Source: an uncultured Commensalibacter sp.
GTDB lineage: Bacteria > Pseudomonadota > Alphaproteobacteria > Acetobacterales > Acetobacteraceae
Assembly: GCA_945266285.1 (NCBI GenBank)
Contig: CALYOP010000007.1
Span: 83,308-147,307, forward strand
Length of the DNA: 64,000 bases
Reading direction: 5' to 3'
The notes under the pieces are model-generated. The model made no database searches. It worked only from the letters and a program-made list of their open reading frames with translations, and was not told the DNA's origin. A program made the translations under genes and the position numbers. Within the stretch, counting starts at the first letter, position 1, and every line of letters starts with the position of its first letter. Below are positions 38,049 through 47,427 of this stretch, in pieces.

Positions 38049-39818
38049 TTAATCAGCCAAAACTTCAAAAACATCACCATCGGTTGCTTTTCCTACAACA
38101 TGAATTTGATGCCACAAAGCATAAAAAAGTAAAGTCCATGCAGCATGGCGTTCTCTGCGTCCTGAAGCCTTTTGGAATAATGGTAAAACCTTTTCAGGAA
38201 AAGCGATTTCTTTGATACCTTCTTGCTTTGCTATTAATGGTGCTAACTGTTCAGCTTTTTGTTCAATCCAATTCCCAATTGGTACGGTAAACCCTTTTTT
38301 GGCCATAAAAGGATTGGCTTGCGGCATTTCTTTTTGCAACCATTGTCTTAACAACCATTTCCCCTTGCGATCCCGGATTTTTAAGTTATCGGGTAACTGA
38401 CCTGCAATCTGTGCAACGGATTTATCTAAAAATGGAACGCGTCCTTCAACACCATGCACCATCAAACAACGATCAAGTTTAATCATCAAATCATTTGGCA
38501 GCCAACTTGCGATATCAATGGCTTGTGCTTGTTTAAATGCAGAAAAACCAGCATTAATGTTTTTTTCTAATTGAGCAATTTCCTGTCGCCATGGATTGGA
38601 AGAGGGTCGAAGAATATCAATTCCGTCAAAATTTCCACGTTTATAAAGTTTACGCCCACCTAACCACCATGGCTTTTGCGCTTTGCGATAACGACCATAG
38701 CCACCGAAAAGCTCATCTCCACCTTCACCAGACAAAATAACTTTAACGCTCTTACTTGCTTCCTGTGCCAAAAGCCAAGTTGGAATAATTGCATAATCAG
38801 CTACAGGATCATCCATACAAGCAATAATTTTAGGGAGGTTTTGCCAAACCATTTTTTCATTAATTGACAAAATATGATGCTCTGCCCCAACTGCTTCGGC
38901 CATTGCCTTAGCCTGTTCTGTTTCATCTGCTACAATGTCTTGTTTTCCATCCACTGTAAAAGATGCCGTCCAAGCCTTGATTCGTTTTTTCTGACCAAGC
39001 CTTTGCATCATTCTAAGAATAACGGTGCTATCAATACCACTTGATAGGAATAATCCAAAGGGAACGTCCGAACGTTCGTGAACCGATACGCTATCTTCCA
39101 ATGTCTGATCTAATTTTGCGATGGCTTCTTGCTCCGATAGTTCTTTAATGCTTTCTTCTTGATAAGGATTAATTTGTTGACGGTTTACAATTTTACCATC
39201 AATGACTTCAATTGTTTCTCCGGGTAATAAACGGGAGATTCCTTGAAATATCGTTTTTTGACCAGAAATAAACTGTAGTTGCAGTAATTGATCTAAAGCG
39301 GGTTGATGAATAACGGGATTAATTAAACCGGTTGCAAATAGTGCTGAAATTTCAGAAGCATATATTAAACCTTGTTCAAGTTCTGCATAATATAAAGGTT
39401 TTATTCCAAAAGGATCACGGCTCAAAACTTGCTTTTTATGCAGGCGATCGAACAAAGCAATCGCATACATCCCTCTTAGTGAATTGGGATAATTTTCTTT
39501 CTCTTTATTCCAAAGCGGTAAAATTGCTTCACAATCACTATGGGTTTGAAATGGATAATGTGCGAATTCTTTGCGTAAAACCGGATCATTATAAATTTCT
39601 CCATTGGCAATGACTGCCAATCCATCGCCATAAAGCGGCTGTTGACCGGTTTTTAAATCGATAATTGATAAACGTGAATGTAATAAAATTTGTTGTTGGT
39701 CAATTAATTGTCCTTGACCATCTGGGCCACGATGCGCAATTGCCGAAAGCATATTTTGACATTGCTGCAATGTTAATGTTTGATGTTTAGCCAGACAGGC
39801 CCCTGCTATTCCGCACAT
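38049..39818 (-). CDS. asnB: Asparagine synthetase (glutamine-hydrolysing)
   Basis: AsnB makes asparagine from aspartate, glutamine and ATP. The 589-residue protein begins MCGIAGACLAKH, with Cys2 as the glutaminase nucleophile, and has SRLSIIDLKTGQQPLYGDGLAVIANGEIYND and DPFGIKPLYY. The synthetase half has the PP-loop FLSSGIDSTVIL, LSGEGGDELFGGYGRYR and VEGRVPFLD. AGGAAAA precedes the ATG, directly abutting the glycosyltransferase stop. Placement beside two sugar transferases suggests a paralogue that amidates an envelope glycan precursor, but a metabolic role is equally possible. Confidence 0.92.
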   Translation of the reverse strand: MCGIAGACLAKHQTLTLQQCQNMLSAIAHRGPDGQGQLIDQQQILLHSRLSIIDLKTGQQPLYGDGLAVIANGEIYNDPVLRKEFAHYPFQTHSDCEAILPLWNKEKENYPNSLRGMYAIALFDRLHKKQVLSRDPFGIKPLYYAELEQGLIYASEISALFATGLINPVIHQPALDQLLQLQFISGQKTIFQGISRLLPGETIEVIDGKIVNRQQINPYQEESIKELSEQEAIAKLDQTLEDSVSVHERSDVPFGLFLSSGIDSTVILRMMQRLGQKKRIKAWTASFTVDGKQDIVADETEQAKAMAEAVGAEHHILSINEKMVWQNLPKIIACMDDPVADYAIIPTWLLAQEASKSVKVILSGEGGDELFGGYGRYRKAQKPWWLGGRKLYKRGNFDGIDILRPSSNPWRQEIAQLEKNINAGFSAFKQAQAIDIASWLPNDLMIKLDRCLMVHGVEGRVPFLDKSVAQIAGQLPDNLKIRDRKGKWLLRQWLQKEMPQANPFMAKKGFTVPIGNWIEQKAEQLAPLIAKQEGIKEIAFPEKVLPLFQKASGRRERHAAWTLLFYALWHQIHVVGKATDGDVFEVLAD

Positions 39819-40862
39819 TTAGATTTTCCTTACTTGAGAAAGAAAGTCTAACCACTTGTTCAAAACAATATTTTTACAATATTCATTTTCGAATTTTTTT
39901 CGACCCGCAAGACGTATCTTATCTGCAAAATCTTTATCGTCTAAAACTTTGTTTATGGCTTCAGCTATTGCCGAAACATCTTCCATTGGCGTTAATAAAC
40001 CGTCTTCCTGATTGGCAATCAATTCCATAGGCCCCTGAGATGCCATTGCGACAACTGGACGTTTAGCCGCAAAACCTTCTAATACCACATTTCCTAAGGG
40101 TTCATGACGCGAAGAACAGATCAAAATATCACTAGCCGCAAGAACGGAGGAAATATCTTCAATCCAACCCGGCATATGAACACGTTCCGTTAAATTTAAA
40201 ATACGGATAATTTTTTCAAGATTTTCACGTTCCGGTCCTTCACCTGCAATAAGTAAATGAGCATTCTTTACATGACTCATGGCTTTGATTAACACATCAA
40301 AACCTTTATTGGGGTGTAACCTTCCCAAAGCCAGGAGAAAGGGTTTATCTTTTGGAATAAAATCTGGTTTTTTTGGCGTTACCTGTGGAAATTCACGCGC
40401 AAAATTAGGGACATAATGCACACGATCTTTTGGCCATCCCTGTTCAATAAGCCATTGGACTATTCCGTGTGTATTCCCTACTAGATGATCGCAATTTTTA
40501 TAATATTTCAGATCATAAAAACCGCCTAAACGTCCAACAGAAATCCAATCGCCCTTCGGCATAAAAGATGCCGCTCGATTCATCCAGGCAATTGCAACAT
40601 TTGGTGCAAATTTTTCTAATGACTGCCGCATTTCCTTATGCGTTCGCCAATCAAGAAAGCCACCGAAAGGTAGCATTATCGGTGATAGACCCGCCGCTTT
40701 AAGTTTCTTCTTTCGTTCTTCATTGTTACGAATAATCGGTAATATCGATAACCCTTGCTGATGCTGTGCTATACATAAGCGTTCATAAAATAATTCTGCT
40801 CCACCATGTGCAGCACCTGCCATAACATGTGCTATCTTTAAGGGCGATGAAGAATGATCCAT
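39819..40862 (-). CDS. Glycosyltransferase, GT4 family
   Basis: This is a 347-residue GT-B glycosyltransferase of the GT4 group. It has an N-terminal Rossmann half with KIAHVMAGAAHGGAELFYERL and a C-terminal half with LALGRLHPNKGFDVLIKAM, AGEGPERENLEKII and the nucleotide-sugar motif SRHEPLGNVVLEGFAAKRPVVA. The sugar and acceptor cannot be told. It lies between a GT9 heptosyltransferase-like gene and asnB, in an envelope-sugar cluster. AGGA lies eight bases before the ATG. Confidence 0.88.
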   Translation of the reverse strand: MDHSSSPLKIAHVMAGAAHGGAELFYERLCIAQHQQGLSILPIIRNNEERKKKLKAAGLSPIMLPFGGFLDWRTHKEMRQSLEKFAPNVAIAWMNRAASFMPKGDWISVGRLGGFYDLKYYKNCDHLVGNTHGIVQWLIEQGWPKDRVHYVPNFAREFPQVTPKKPDFIPKDKPFLLALGRLHPNKGFDVLIKAMSHVKNAHLLIAGEGPERENLEKIIRILNLTERVHMPGWIEDISSVLAASDILICSSRHEPLGNVVLEGFAAKRPVVAMASQGPMELIANQEDGLLTPMEDVSAIAEAINKVLDDKDFADKIRLAGRKKFENEYCKNIVLNKWLDFLSQVRKI

Positions 40863-40905
40863 TAAATAATCCTTTGGTAATCGGCCAAAATTACAAGCAA
40901 TCTTA

Positions 40906-41814
40906 TTAGAAAAACAAACCCTGACAAGATTGAAATACCTTTTCTACTGTTAGCGCTGAAATTGGGGCTTCCCCTTCAGGTCCAGGGGCAATAACAGCAC
41001 GTGTTTTTTTCCCAACGGGCGCATATTCGATAACACGGCTTGGGCCAAATAATCCCAATGTCGGAACATTTGCAGCAGCAGATAAATGCATTAATCCGGA
41101 ATCATTTCCTATAAATCCTTGGCATCGTTGCAAAAGTGACGTTACTTCAGATAAAGAAAACCGTCCGCCAACATCAATCACAGGCAAATCAGCATGCAAA
41201 AGCGGAGATGCCATTGCATATTCTTTTTCACCTGGGCCATAAAAAACAGCAAATTGTAATTTTGAATTAATAGATAGGAATTGCTTTGCTAAATTTATAA
41301 AATTTCCAGCCGGCCATATTTTTCCGTCCCAATTAGCCGTTGGTGCAAAAGCAATATAGGAATCTTTTGGTAAATATTCCAAAGCTTTTTGATCATCTTT
41401 GGGATTTGTCCAAACGACAGGTAAAGGAAGCATATCTAATTTGAAAGCTCTTGCCAAATAATGCGTTCGATGTTCTGCAAAGCGTCCTCCACGAACCATC
41501 TGACGTTTACGTGCCCATAATAAATAAGAAATACAAGATCCACGCAAATCGATAATCCGATCCCATGGCTGACCGATGCATGCTCTCCATAAATCAAACC
41601 AATGCCGATCATAAGAGCGCTTTTCCATAACTAACGTTCTTTTACGTTGGGGCATATGTTCAAATAATCCAGCTGCCACAGGGCCACAAGCTATGGTAAA
41701 TTGTGCTTGGGAATTTTGTTGAATGAAATAATTTAATATTCCCGTTGATAAAACGGCATCTCCCAATCGGGTCGATGTAATAAACAAAATATTTTTTGAT
41801 TTGAAAAACATCAT
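40906..41814 (-). CDS. Glycosyltransferase, GT9 (heptosyltransferase-like)
   Basis: This is a 302-residue GT-B protein of the lipopolysaccharide heptosyltransferase family. It opens with ILFITSTRLGDAVLSTGILNYF and has APTANWDGKIWPAGNFINLA and the C-terminal signature GFIGNDSGLMHLSAAANVPTLGLFGPS. It is shorter than WaaC/WaaF. It lies ahead of the GT4 enzyme and asnB and is divergent from hisI by only 69 bp. A role in LPS core or another surface glycan is likely. Confidence 0.88.
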   Translation of the reverse strand: MMFFKSKNILFITSTRLGDAVLSTGILNYFIQQNSQAQFTIACGPVAAGLFEHMPQRKRTLVMEKRSYDRHWFDLWRACIGQPWDRIIDLRGSCISYLLWARKRQMVRGGRFAEHRTHYLARAFKLDMLPLPVVWTNPKDDQKALEYLPKDSYIAFAPTANWDGKIWPAGNFINLAKQFLSINSKLQFAVFYGPGEKEYAMASPLLHADLPVIDVGGRFSLSEVTSLLQRCQGFIGNDSGLMHLSAAANVPTLGLFGPSRVIEYAPVGKKTRAVIAPGPEGEAPISALTVEKVFQSCQGLFF

Positions 41815-41883
41815 TCAGGTTTAATGATCGGTGTTAATAGTGCATATATAGTCAAGATTTTGTAGAAATTATAGGTTAAAGCA

Positions 41884-42282
41884 ATGACAGTCTCGAATAT
41901 AGAGGATTTTATTCATTTAATGAAATTTAATGAACAAGGGTTAATTTCTGCCATTGCTCAACAATATGATACGAATGAAGTTCTTATGATGGCCTGGATG
42001 AATCAAGAAGCCATTCGTGAAACCCTTGTAACACAGCAAGTATGTTATTTTTCGCGTAGCCGCAATCGTTTGTGGCGCAAAGGCGAAACATCGGGTCAGG
42101 TTCAAAAATTACATGAAATGCGCCTGGATTGTGACGGTGATTGTCTTTTGTTACTTGTCGATCAAAAAGGCGTTGCATGCCATACAGGAAGAAGAAGTTG
42201 TTTTTACCGTGCATGGCAGAACAATGACATCGTTGAGATTAGCCAACCTTTAATTGATCCCAATGAACTTTATCATCATTGA
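41884..42282 (+). CDS. hisI: Phosphoribosyl-AMP cyclohydrolase
   Basis: HisI opens the adenine ring of phosphoribosyl-AMP in histidine synthesis. The 132-residue monofunctional protein has EVLMMAWMNQEAIRETL, CYFSRSRNRLWRKGETSGQVQKL, the metal-binding DCDGDCLLLLVDQKGVACHTGRRSCFYR and a short tail. It lacks the HisE domain fused in enterics. AGGTTAAAG lies before the ATG. It is directly followed by lpxB, whose start is 12 bp after its stop. Confidence 0.95.
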   Translation: MTVSNIEDFIHLMKFNEQGLISAIAQQYDTNEVLMMAWMNQEAIRETLVTQQVCYFSRSRNRLWRKGETSGQVQKLHEMRLDCDGDCLLLLVDQKGVACHTGRRSCFYRAWQNNDIVEISQPLIDPNELYHH

Positions 42283-42294
42283 TTGGTTAAATTT

Positions 42295-43455
42295 ATGATT
42301 TCATCACCTCAATCGCGCATTATTTGGTTACTTGCTGGAGAAACCAGTGGTGATGAAATTGGAGCACGATTAATCCAAGCATTAAAACGGCATGACCCTT
42401 CTATTCGTTTTATTGGGGTTGGTGGTCCGCGTATGCGAGAAAACGGGATGGAAATACTTTTTCCGATGCACGATCTTGCTGTAATGGGTTTGGTTGAAGT
42501 ATTGCCAAAAATCCGGTTTCTTTCCAAAAGATTAAATCAGACGATTGAGCATATCGAACAAACACGCCCCAATGCTATTGTGACCATTGATAGTCCTGGC
42601 TTTTCACTACGCTTACTAAAACGTATCCAAAATCTTGGAATTCCTCGTATTCATTATGTTGCTCCACAAGTTTGGGCATGGCATGAAAATCGCGTAAAAA
42701 AATTTCCTGGCCGTTGGGAAAAGCTTTTATGTTTATTACCTTTTGAGGAAGAATTTTTCCGTCGGCATAATCTTGATAGTGATTTTGTTGGGCACCCAAT
42801 TCTTGAATCCCAAGCAAACCAAGGGGATGCAAATCTTTTTCGAAAACGGCATCAAATTGCGCAAAATGCACCAATATTATTATTAATGCCCGGTAGTCGT
42901 CGTTCAGAACTTCCAAAGTTAATGCCGATATTCCGAAAAACACTCAAATTATTAAAACAGAAAATTCCTAATATTGTTGCCGTTATTCCGGCTTCGCCAA
43001 TATCTGCGCATCATATTCAAAAACGAATTCAAAATTGGCCGGTTAAACCTTTAATTATTAATAATATTTCTGAAAAACATGATGCCTATGCTGCCGCTGG
43101 TGCTGCATTAACAAAATCGGGAACAACAACTTTGGAATTAGCCTTGGCCAAAGTTCCAATGGCCGTAACCTATCGTGTCAATCCATTGACTGCTTTTATT
43201 GCCCGTCGAATGATTAAGGTTCCGTGTGTCGCTATGGTTAATTTATTGGCACAACGTGAAATTGTTCCTGAATTGCTTCAGGAAAATTGTCGGCCTGATA
43301 AACTCGCTCAAACTGCGATCAAACTTTTAACAAATCCGGAAATTGCTGTAAATCAACGCGCTGAATTTGAAATTATTCTTCATCAGCTATTGCCCAAAAA
43401 CGGTAAAGTACCTTCCGATGCAGCAGCAGAAGAAATTTTAAAGCTTATTGCTTAA
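42295..43455 (+). CDS. lpxB: Lipid-A-disaccharide synthase
   Basis: LpxB joins UDP-diacylglucosamine and lipid X to form the lipid A disaccharide at the inner face of the membrane. The 386-residue protein has WLLAGETSGDEIGARLI, FIGVGGPRM, DLAVMGLVEVLPK, TIDSPGFSLRL, HYVAPQVWAW, CLLPFEEEFF, VGHP, LLLMPGSRRSE and TKSGTTTLELAL. The ORF-track TTG at 42283 is less likely than the ATG at 42295. The stop overlaps the convergent cytochrome c gene by four bases. Confidence 0.94.
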   Translation: MISSPQSRIIWLLAGETSGDEIGARLIQALKRHDPSIRFIGVGGPRMRENGMEILFPMHDLAVMGLVEVLPKIRFLSKRLNQTIEHIEQTRPNAIVTIDSPGFSLRLLKRIQNLGIPRIHYVAPQVWAWHENRVKKFPGRWEKLLCLLPFEEEFFRRHNLDSDFVGHPILESQANQGDANLFRKRHQIAQNAPILLLMPGSRRSELPKLMPIFRKTLKLLKQKIPNIVAVIPASPISAHHIQKRIQNWPVKPLIINNISEKHDAYAAAGAALTKSGTTTLELALAKVPMAVTYRVNPLTAFIARRMIKVPCVAMVNLLAQREIVPELLQENCRPDKLAQTAIKLLTNPEIAVNQRAEFEIILHQLLPKNGKVPSDAAAEEILKLIA

Positions 43456-44747
43456 TTGGATTGAGATTTCATAAATAACTCATAACCATGTGGTTCCGTT
43501 CGTTGATCTTTGACCTGCTCTGCAGTGACATGGCCATTGCGGTTACCAAAATGAGCAATAACGAAATTAGCAATATCAGCAATATCCTGATCACTTAAGC
43601 TATCACGAAAAGCAGGCATTGCTACCTTTCCCAATGGATCATTTTCAATAGATGAACCATCCAGAATAGTTCTTACCAGGTTTTTCCCTGTTGTCATTGT
43701 CGCTGTTCTCGAACCCCACAAACTAGCATAATCAGATTGGCGGCCTAATCCATTTGTAAGATGACAACTTCCGCAATTTCCAGCAAATAAACGACTGCCA
43801 TGACTACGGCTTGGTTCTACATTCTTCAATTCTTCTGCATTGACCATAGAAGCTTCCTCTCCTTTTTCTTGAGGAGGAATAGAACGCAAATAAACAACCA
43901 TAGATCGTATATCATTATCGGTTAAATATCGAAGACTATGCCCAACCATCTCCGCCATAGGACCAGTTGCAGCACCATGTCCTTCGGTATAACCCGTTTT
44001 TAAATATTGCTCGAGTGCTTGGTCACTCCATGCGCCGATACCCGTATCCGTATCACTGGAGATATTATAAGCTTCCCAGTTTTCAAATTTATAACCTGAA
44101 TATGCCTGTTTTTCAGAATGCGCATTCGACCAGTTCAAGGGACTATGACAATAAGCACAATGACCAGGCCCTTGGACGAGAAATTTTCCGCGGTTCCATT
44201 CTTTGCTTTGTGTATTATCATTTTCAAAACGACGATTAGAACTATTGATCCAATTCCAAAAAGCAACATTTCCCCTTATATTATAAGGAAATGCCATATC
44301 TCTCTTTGGCACAACATTATGAATGGGTTTTTGCTGATCTAAATAAATCTTTATCGCCAGAATATCGTCACGATTCATTAACGTATAAGCATAATAAGGC
44401 ATTACGGGATAAAGATGTTTGCCTTTATGTCCAATTCCTTTTTGTAATGCCGTAACAAATTCATCATTGGTGTAATTTCCAATACCCGTTTTCTGATCTG
44501 GGGTAATATTCGAAGAATAAACGATTCCCTTTTTTTCCATAAAAAAAGGTCGTCCACCCGCCAAGAATTTGCCATTCGGTTTCGTATGGCAGGTCTCACA
44601 TCCTGAAATATGAAAAAGATATTCCCCTTTTTGTAAAATATCATTCTTCTTAATATCAGCATTATTCACTACCGATGATTCAGCATTTGCTGAACATGAC
44701 CATAAACTTATTATTCCAACACAAATCATTTTAACAAAATTTGACAT
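43452..44747 (-). CDS. Three-haem cytochrome c subunit of a molybdenum dehydrogenase
   Basis: This is a 431-residue exported cytochrome c with three haem motifs: CETCH, CAYCH and CGSCH, spaced along the chain like the cytochrome subunits of acetic-acid-bacterial alcohol and aldehyde dehydrogenases. The signal peptide MSNFVKMICVGIISLWSCSANA suggests the ATG at 44747; the ORF-track start at 44783 adds a non-signal extension. Partner Met ligands lie in the PAFRDSLSDQDI block. It is the last gene of the 2Fe-2S / molybdopterin / cytochrome c operon and should pass electrons to ubiquinone or the respiratory chain on the outer face of the inner membrane. Confidence 0.9.
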   Translation of the reverse strand: MSNFVKMICVGIISLWSCSANAESSVVNNADIKKNDILQKGEYLFHISGCETCHTKPNGKFLAGGRPFFMEKKGIVYSSNITPDQKTGIGNYTNDEFVTALQKGIGHKGKHLYPVMPYYAYTLMNRDDILAIKIYLDQQKPIHNVVPKRDMAFPYNIRGNVAFWNWINSSNRRFENDNTQSKEWNRGKFLVQGPGHCAYCHSPLNWSNAHSEKQAYSGYKFENWEAYNISSDTDTGIGAWSDQALEQYLKTGYTEGHGAATGPMAEMVGHSLRYLTDNDIRSMVVYLRSIPPQEKGEEASMVNAEELKNVEPSRSHGSRLFAGNCGSCHLTNGLGRQSDYASLWGSRTATMTTGKNLVRTILDGSSIENDPLGKVAMPAFRDSLSDQDIADIANFVIAHFGNRNGHVTAEQVKDQRTEPHGYELFMKSQSN

Positions 44748-44798
44748 GACCTTATGCGGGTCCTTTTTTAAAATATCAGCCATATCAAATGTCCATTG

Positions 44799-46955
44799 TT
44801 AATTTTTGATGTTGGATACAAGCGGTAAAGATCGATAACGTTTATGCGTTATGGCTGCCAATGCATTAGCCAAAGCAGGCGCTGCGGCAATTGTTCCTAA
44901 TTCTCCAATACCGCCCGGTTGGTTTTTCCCTTGATTAGAAGAATTCTGTATAATTTTTACTTCAATAACAGGTGCTTCATTCATTCGTATGACCCGATAT
45001 TGATTAAAATTGCGTTGGACGATTTTACCGTTTTGTAACTTTGCTTCATTATAAAGTGCTGTACTAAGACCAAATATTAAACCACTTTCAATTTGTGTAC
45101 AAACTTGATCTGGATTAACTGCAAAACCACAATCAATCGCTGCAAATACACGGTGAAGACGTATAACATCGGTTGTTGTAATTTCTGCTTCAACAATAAC
45201 CGCCAGATAACTATCAAAAACATGAATAAATGCAACACCTTGCGCAATCGATTTTGTCTGTTTTTGTCCCCAGTTAGCCATTTGAGAGACCGATTGCAAA
45301 ACGGCTTTAGCTTCAGCATTATCCCCTAATAATTGATTGCGAAAAACAATAGGGTCTTTTTTTTGCTTTTCAGCTAATTCATCAATAAAACATTCGAATG
45401 CAAACAGATTTCGCGTTGCTTCTTGACCATGCCACCATCCCGGGACAATAGAAGGAATATCGCATTTTGTATAATTGATTTGATAAAAAGGAAATTGATA
45501 GGAAGCATCTTTTAATCCCAAAACCATGTTAGAATAATCTGATTTTTTTTCTTCCCCTTCCCAATAATCAACGTGATCTGGGCCCACAATATGATGAAAC
45601 AAAGCTATAATATTTCCTGCTTTGTCCCATCCGGCTTCAAGATAATCGACATAGGCTGGTCTAAGGTGATCCTGTGCAAAATCTTCTTCACGAGACCATA
45701 TTACTTTTAAAGGATAATTCACCTGTTTTGCGAATTGAACCGCCTCGATGATATAGTCCTCTTCCATTCTTCTGCCAAAACTACCACCAACATATTGATT
45801 ATAAACTATAATTTTTTCTTTTGGTAATCCTAAAAGTTGCGCTATCTGATCTCTTATCCATAATGGTATTTGTGTACCCGTCCAGATTTCACACTGATCG
45901 TTTTGAACATAAACCGTGCAGTTCAAAGGTTCCATAGCAGCATGTGTCAATAAAGGTTGTTGATAAACGCCTTTGTGACGTTGCACTGCTTTGCTAAACA
46001 CGGTTTCCATATCATCATTACTATTTTTAAATAGTGTTTCACCTGCCTGTTTCATTGCAAGATGAAGCTGATGATTAATATGATTATTATTGGATTGTGG
46101 ATTATCATTATAATCCCAATCACCTATTAAAAATTGAAGCCCTTTATTTGCAGCCCAGTAATGATCGGCTACGACACAACATGAGTGTTCAAGATAAAGA
46201 ACATCGGTAACATTTTTTACTTTTTTAGTCTGGGCATCATCAATATTTTTTAATTTTCCACCCATAACAGGACTAGCATGAACTAAACCAATTTTCATAT
46301 TGGGAATTTTGATATCTATCCCATAAATGGCCTGACCATTAATTTTTTCCATGGTATCCAAACGTGGTTGGGTTTTACCGATCAGTTTAAATTCAGATAC
46401 ATCTTTAAGTTTTGTTTGTTCAGGAACAGGTATCTTAACAGCATCTAAAACAAGCTGTCCGTAGCTTAAACTTTCACCTTGCGGGCCATAAACTTTACCG
46501 GCCTCCGTCCGACAACTTTCAATACTCAGATTCCATAATTTGCTTGCGGATTCTAAAAACATTATTCGCGCAGATGCGCCAGCATCCCGCAATGGCAACC
46601 ATGCTTTGCCGGTTGAATAACTACCCAGCGTAAGTTGTGTTCTATCTTGCGGCATTATATAGGCTATATCAGGTAAGGATGCTTTAACTTTAACCTGTTC
46701 CAATCGGACATCCAATTCTTCTGCCAGAAGCATCGCAGCAGCCGTATATATACCCTGCCCACATTCAAGAAAGGGAATTTTCAGAACAATTAAATCGTTA
46801 TCATAAACCTCAATATAGGCGTTTAACGGTACAGAATTATGTTTGTTATCCCGATTATTAACCGTATTTCCCTTTGTAAAATTGGGTTTTAATCCAAATC
46901 CAAGAATAAAAGCGCCACCTGCAGAAAGAAAAGCCCGGCGTGATAAAGAATTCAT
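44799..46955 (-). CDS. Molybdopterin subunit of an aldehyde-dehydrogenase-type oxidoreductase
   Basis: This is a 718-residue xanthine-oxidase-family large subunit. It opens with a twin-arginine signal (LSRRAFLSAGGAFILGF), so it acts in the periplasm. Cofactor-binding blocks include ECGQGIYTAAAMLLAEELDV, TQIPLWIRDQIAQLLGL, YNQYVGGSFGRRMEEDYI, GWWHGQEATRNLFAFECFIDELA, RVFAAIDCGFAVNPDQV and the C-terminal NQPGGIGELGTIAAAPALANA with the likely catalytic Glu. The operon fits membrane-bound aldehyde dehydrogenase (AldH/F/G) of acetic acid bacteria. An isoquinoline-1-oxidoreductase-type substrate cannot be excluded. It overlaps the 2Fe-2S gene by four bases. Confidence 0.9.
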   Translation of the reverse strand: MNSLSRRAFLSAGGAFILGFGLKPNFTKGNTVNNRDNKHNSVPLNAYIEVYDNDLIVLKIPFLECGQGIYTAAAMLLAEELDVRLEQVKVKASLPDIAYIMPQDRTQLTLGSYSTGKAWLPLRDAGASARIMFLESASKLWNLSIESCRTEAGKVYGPQGESLSYGQLVLDAVKIPVPEQTKLKDVSEFKLIGKTQPRLDTMEKINGQAIYGIDIKIPNMKIGLVHASPVMGGKLKNIDDAQTKKVKNVTDVLYLEHSCCVVADHYWAANKGLQFLIGDWDYNDNPQSNNNHINHQLHLAMKQAGETLFKNSNDDMETVFSKAVQRHKGVYQQPLLTHAAMEPLNCTVYVQNDQCEIWTGTQIPLWIRDQIAQLLGLPKEKIIVYNQYVGGSFGRRMEEDYIIEAVQFAKQVNYPLKVIWSREEDFAQDHLRPAYVDYLEAGWDKAGNIIALFHHIVGPDHVDYWEGEEKKSDYSNMVLGLKDASYQFPFYQINYTKCDIPSIVPGWWHGQEATRNLFAFECFIDELAEKQKKDPIVFRNQLLGDNAEAKAVLQSVSQMANWGQKQTKSIAQGVAFIHVFDSYLAVIVEAEITTTDVIRLHRVFAAIDCGFAVNPDQVCTQIESGLIFGLSTALYNEAKLQNGKIVQRNFNQYRVIRMNEAPVIEVKIIQNSSNQGKNQPGGIGELGTIAAAPALANALAAITHKRYRSLPLVSNIKN

Positions 46956-47413
46956 TCTTCAACCTCACCCGCAGCGTCTTTAATTGCTTCTTTTACCCGT
47001 TGATACGTACCACAGCGGCAAATATGACCAGACATTTCCCGTTCAATTTCTTCATTACTTGGGTTTTCATTTTTCTTTAATAATGAAATCGCAGTCATAA
47101 TCTGTCCAGGTTGACAGTATCCACATTGGGTTGGTTGATGGGTTATCCATGCATCTAATATTTTTTGAGCAATAGGATCATCAGCTATTCCTTCAATGGT
47201 AATGACTGATCGTTCACCAATTAATCCCACGGGTAGATTACAAGATCTTACAGCCTCACCATCCAGATGTACGGTACACGCACCACATTCTCCAATTCCG
47301 CAACCATATTTTGTCCCCATTAATCCCAAAACATCGCGTAAAACCCAAAGTAAAGGCATATCTTCGGGAACATCAACCTTTATAATCTTATGATTTATAT
47401 TTAACGTTAACAT
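46952..47413 (-). CDS. 2Fe-2S subunit of the molybdenum dehydrogenase
   Basis: This is a 153-residue small subunit with two [2Fe-2S] clusters. The plant-type site is YGCGIGECGACTVHLDGEAVRSC and the second is TQCGYCQPGQIM followed by HICRCGTYQRV. It has no signal of its own and is probably carried out with the Tat-signalled large subunit. It is the first gene of the operon and overlaps the molybdopterin subunit by four bases (ATGA). Electrons would flow from molybdopterin through these clusters to the three-haem cytochrome c. Confidence 0.93.
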   Translation of the reverse strand: MLTLNINHKIIKVDVPEDMPLLWVLRDVLGLMGTKYGCGIGECGACTVHLDGEAVRSCNLPVGLIGERSVITIEGIADDPIAQKILDAWITHQPTQCGYCQPGQIMTAISLLKKNENPSNEEIEREMSGHICRCGTYQRVKEAIKDAAGEVEE

Positions 47414-47427
47414 GCCATTCTGATCAA

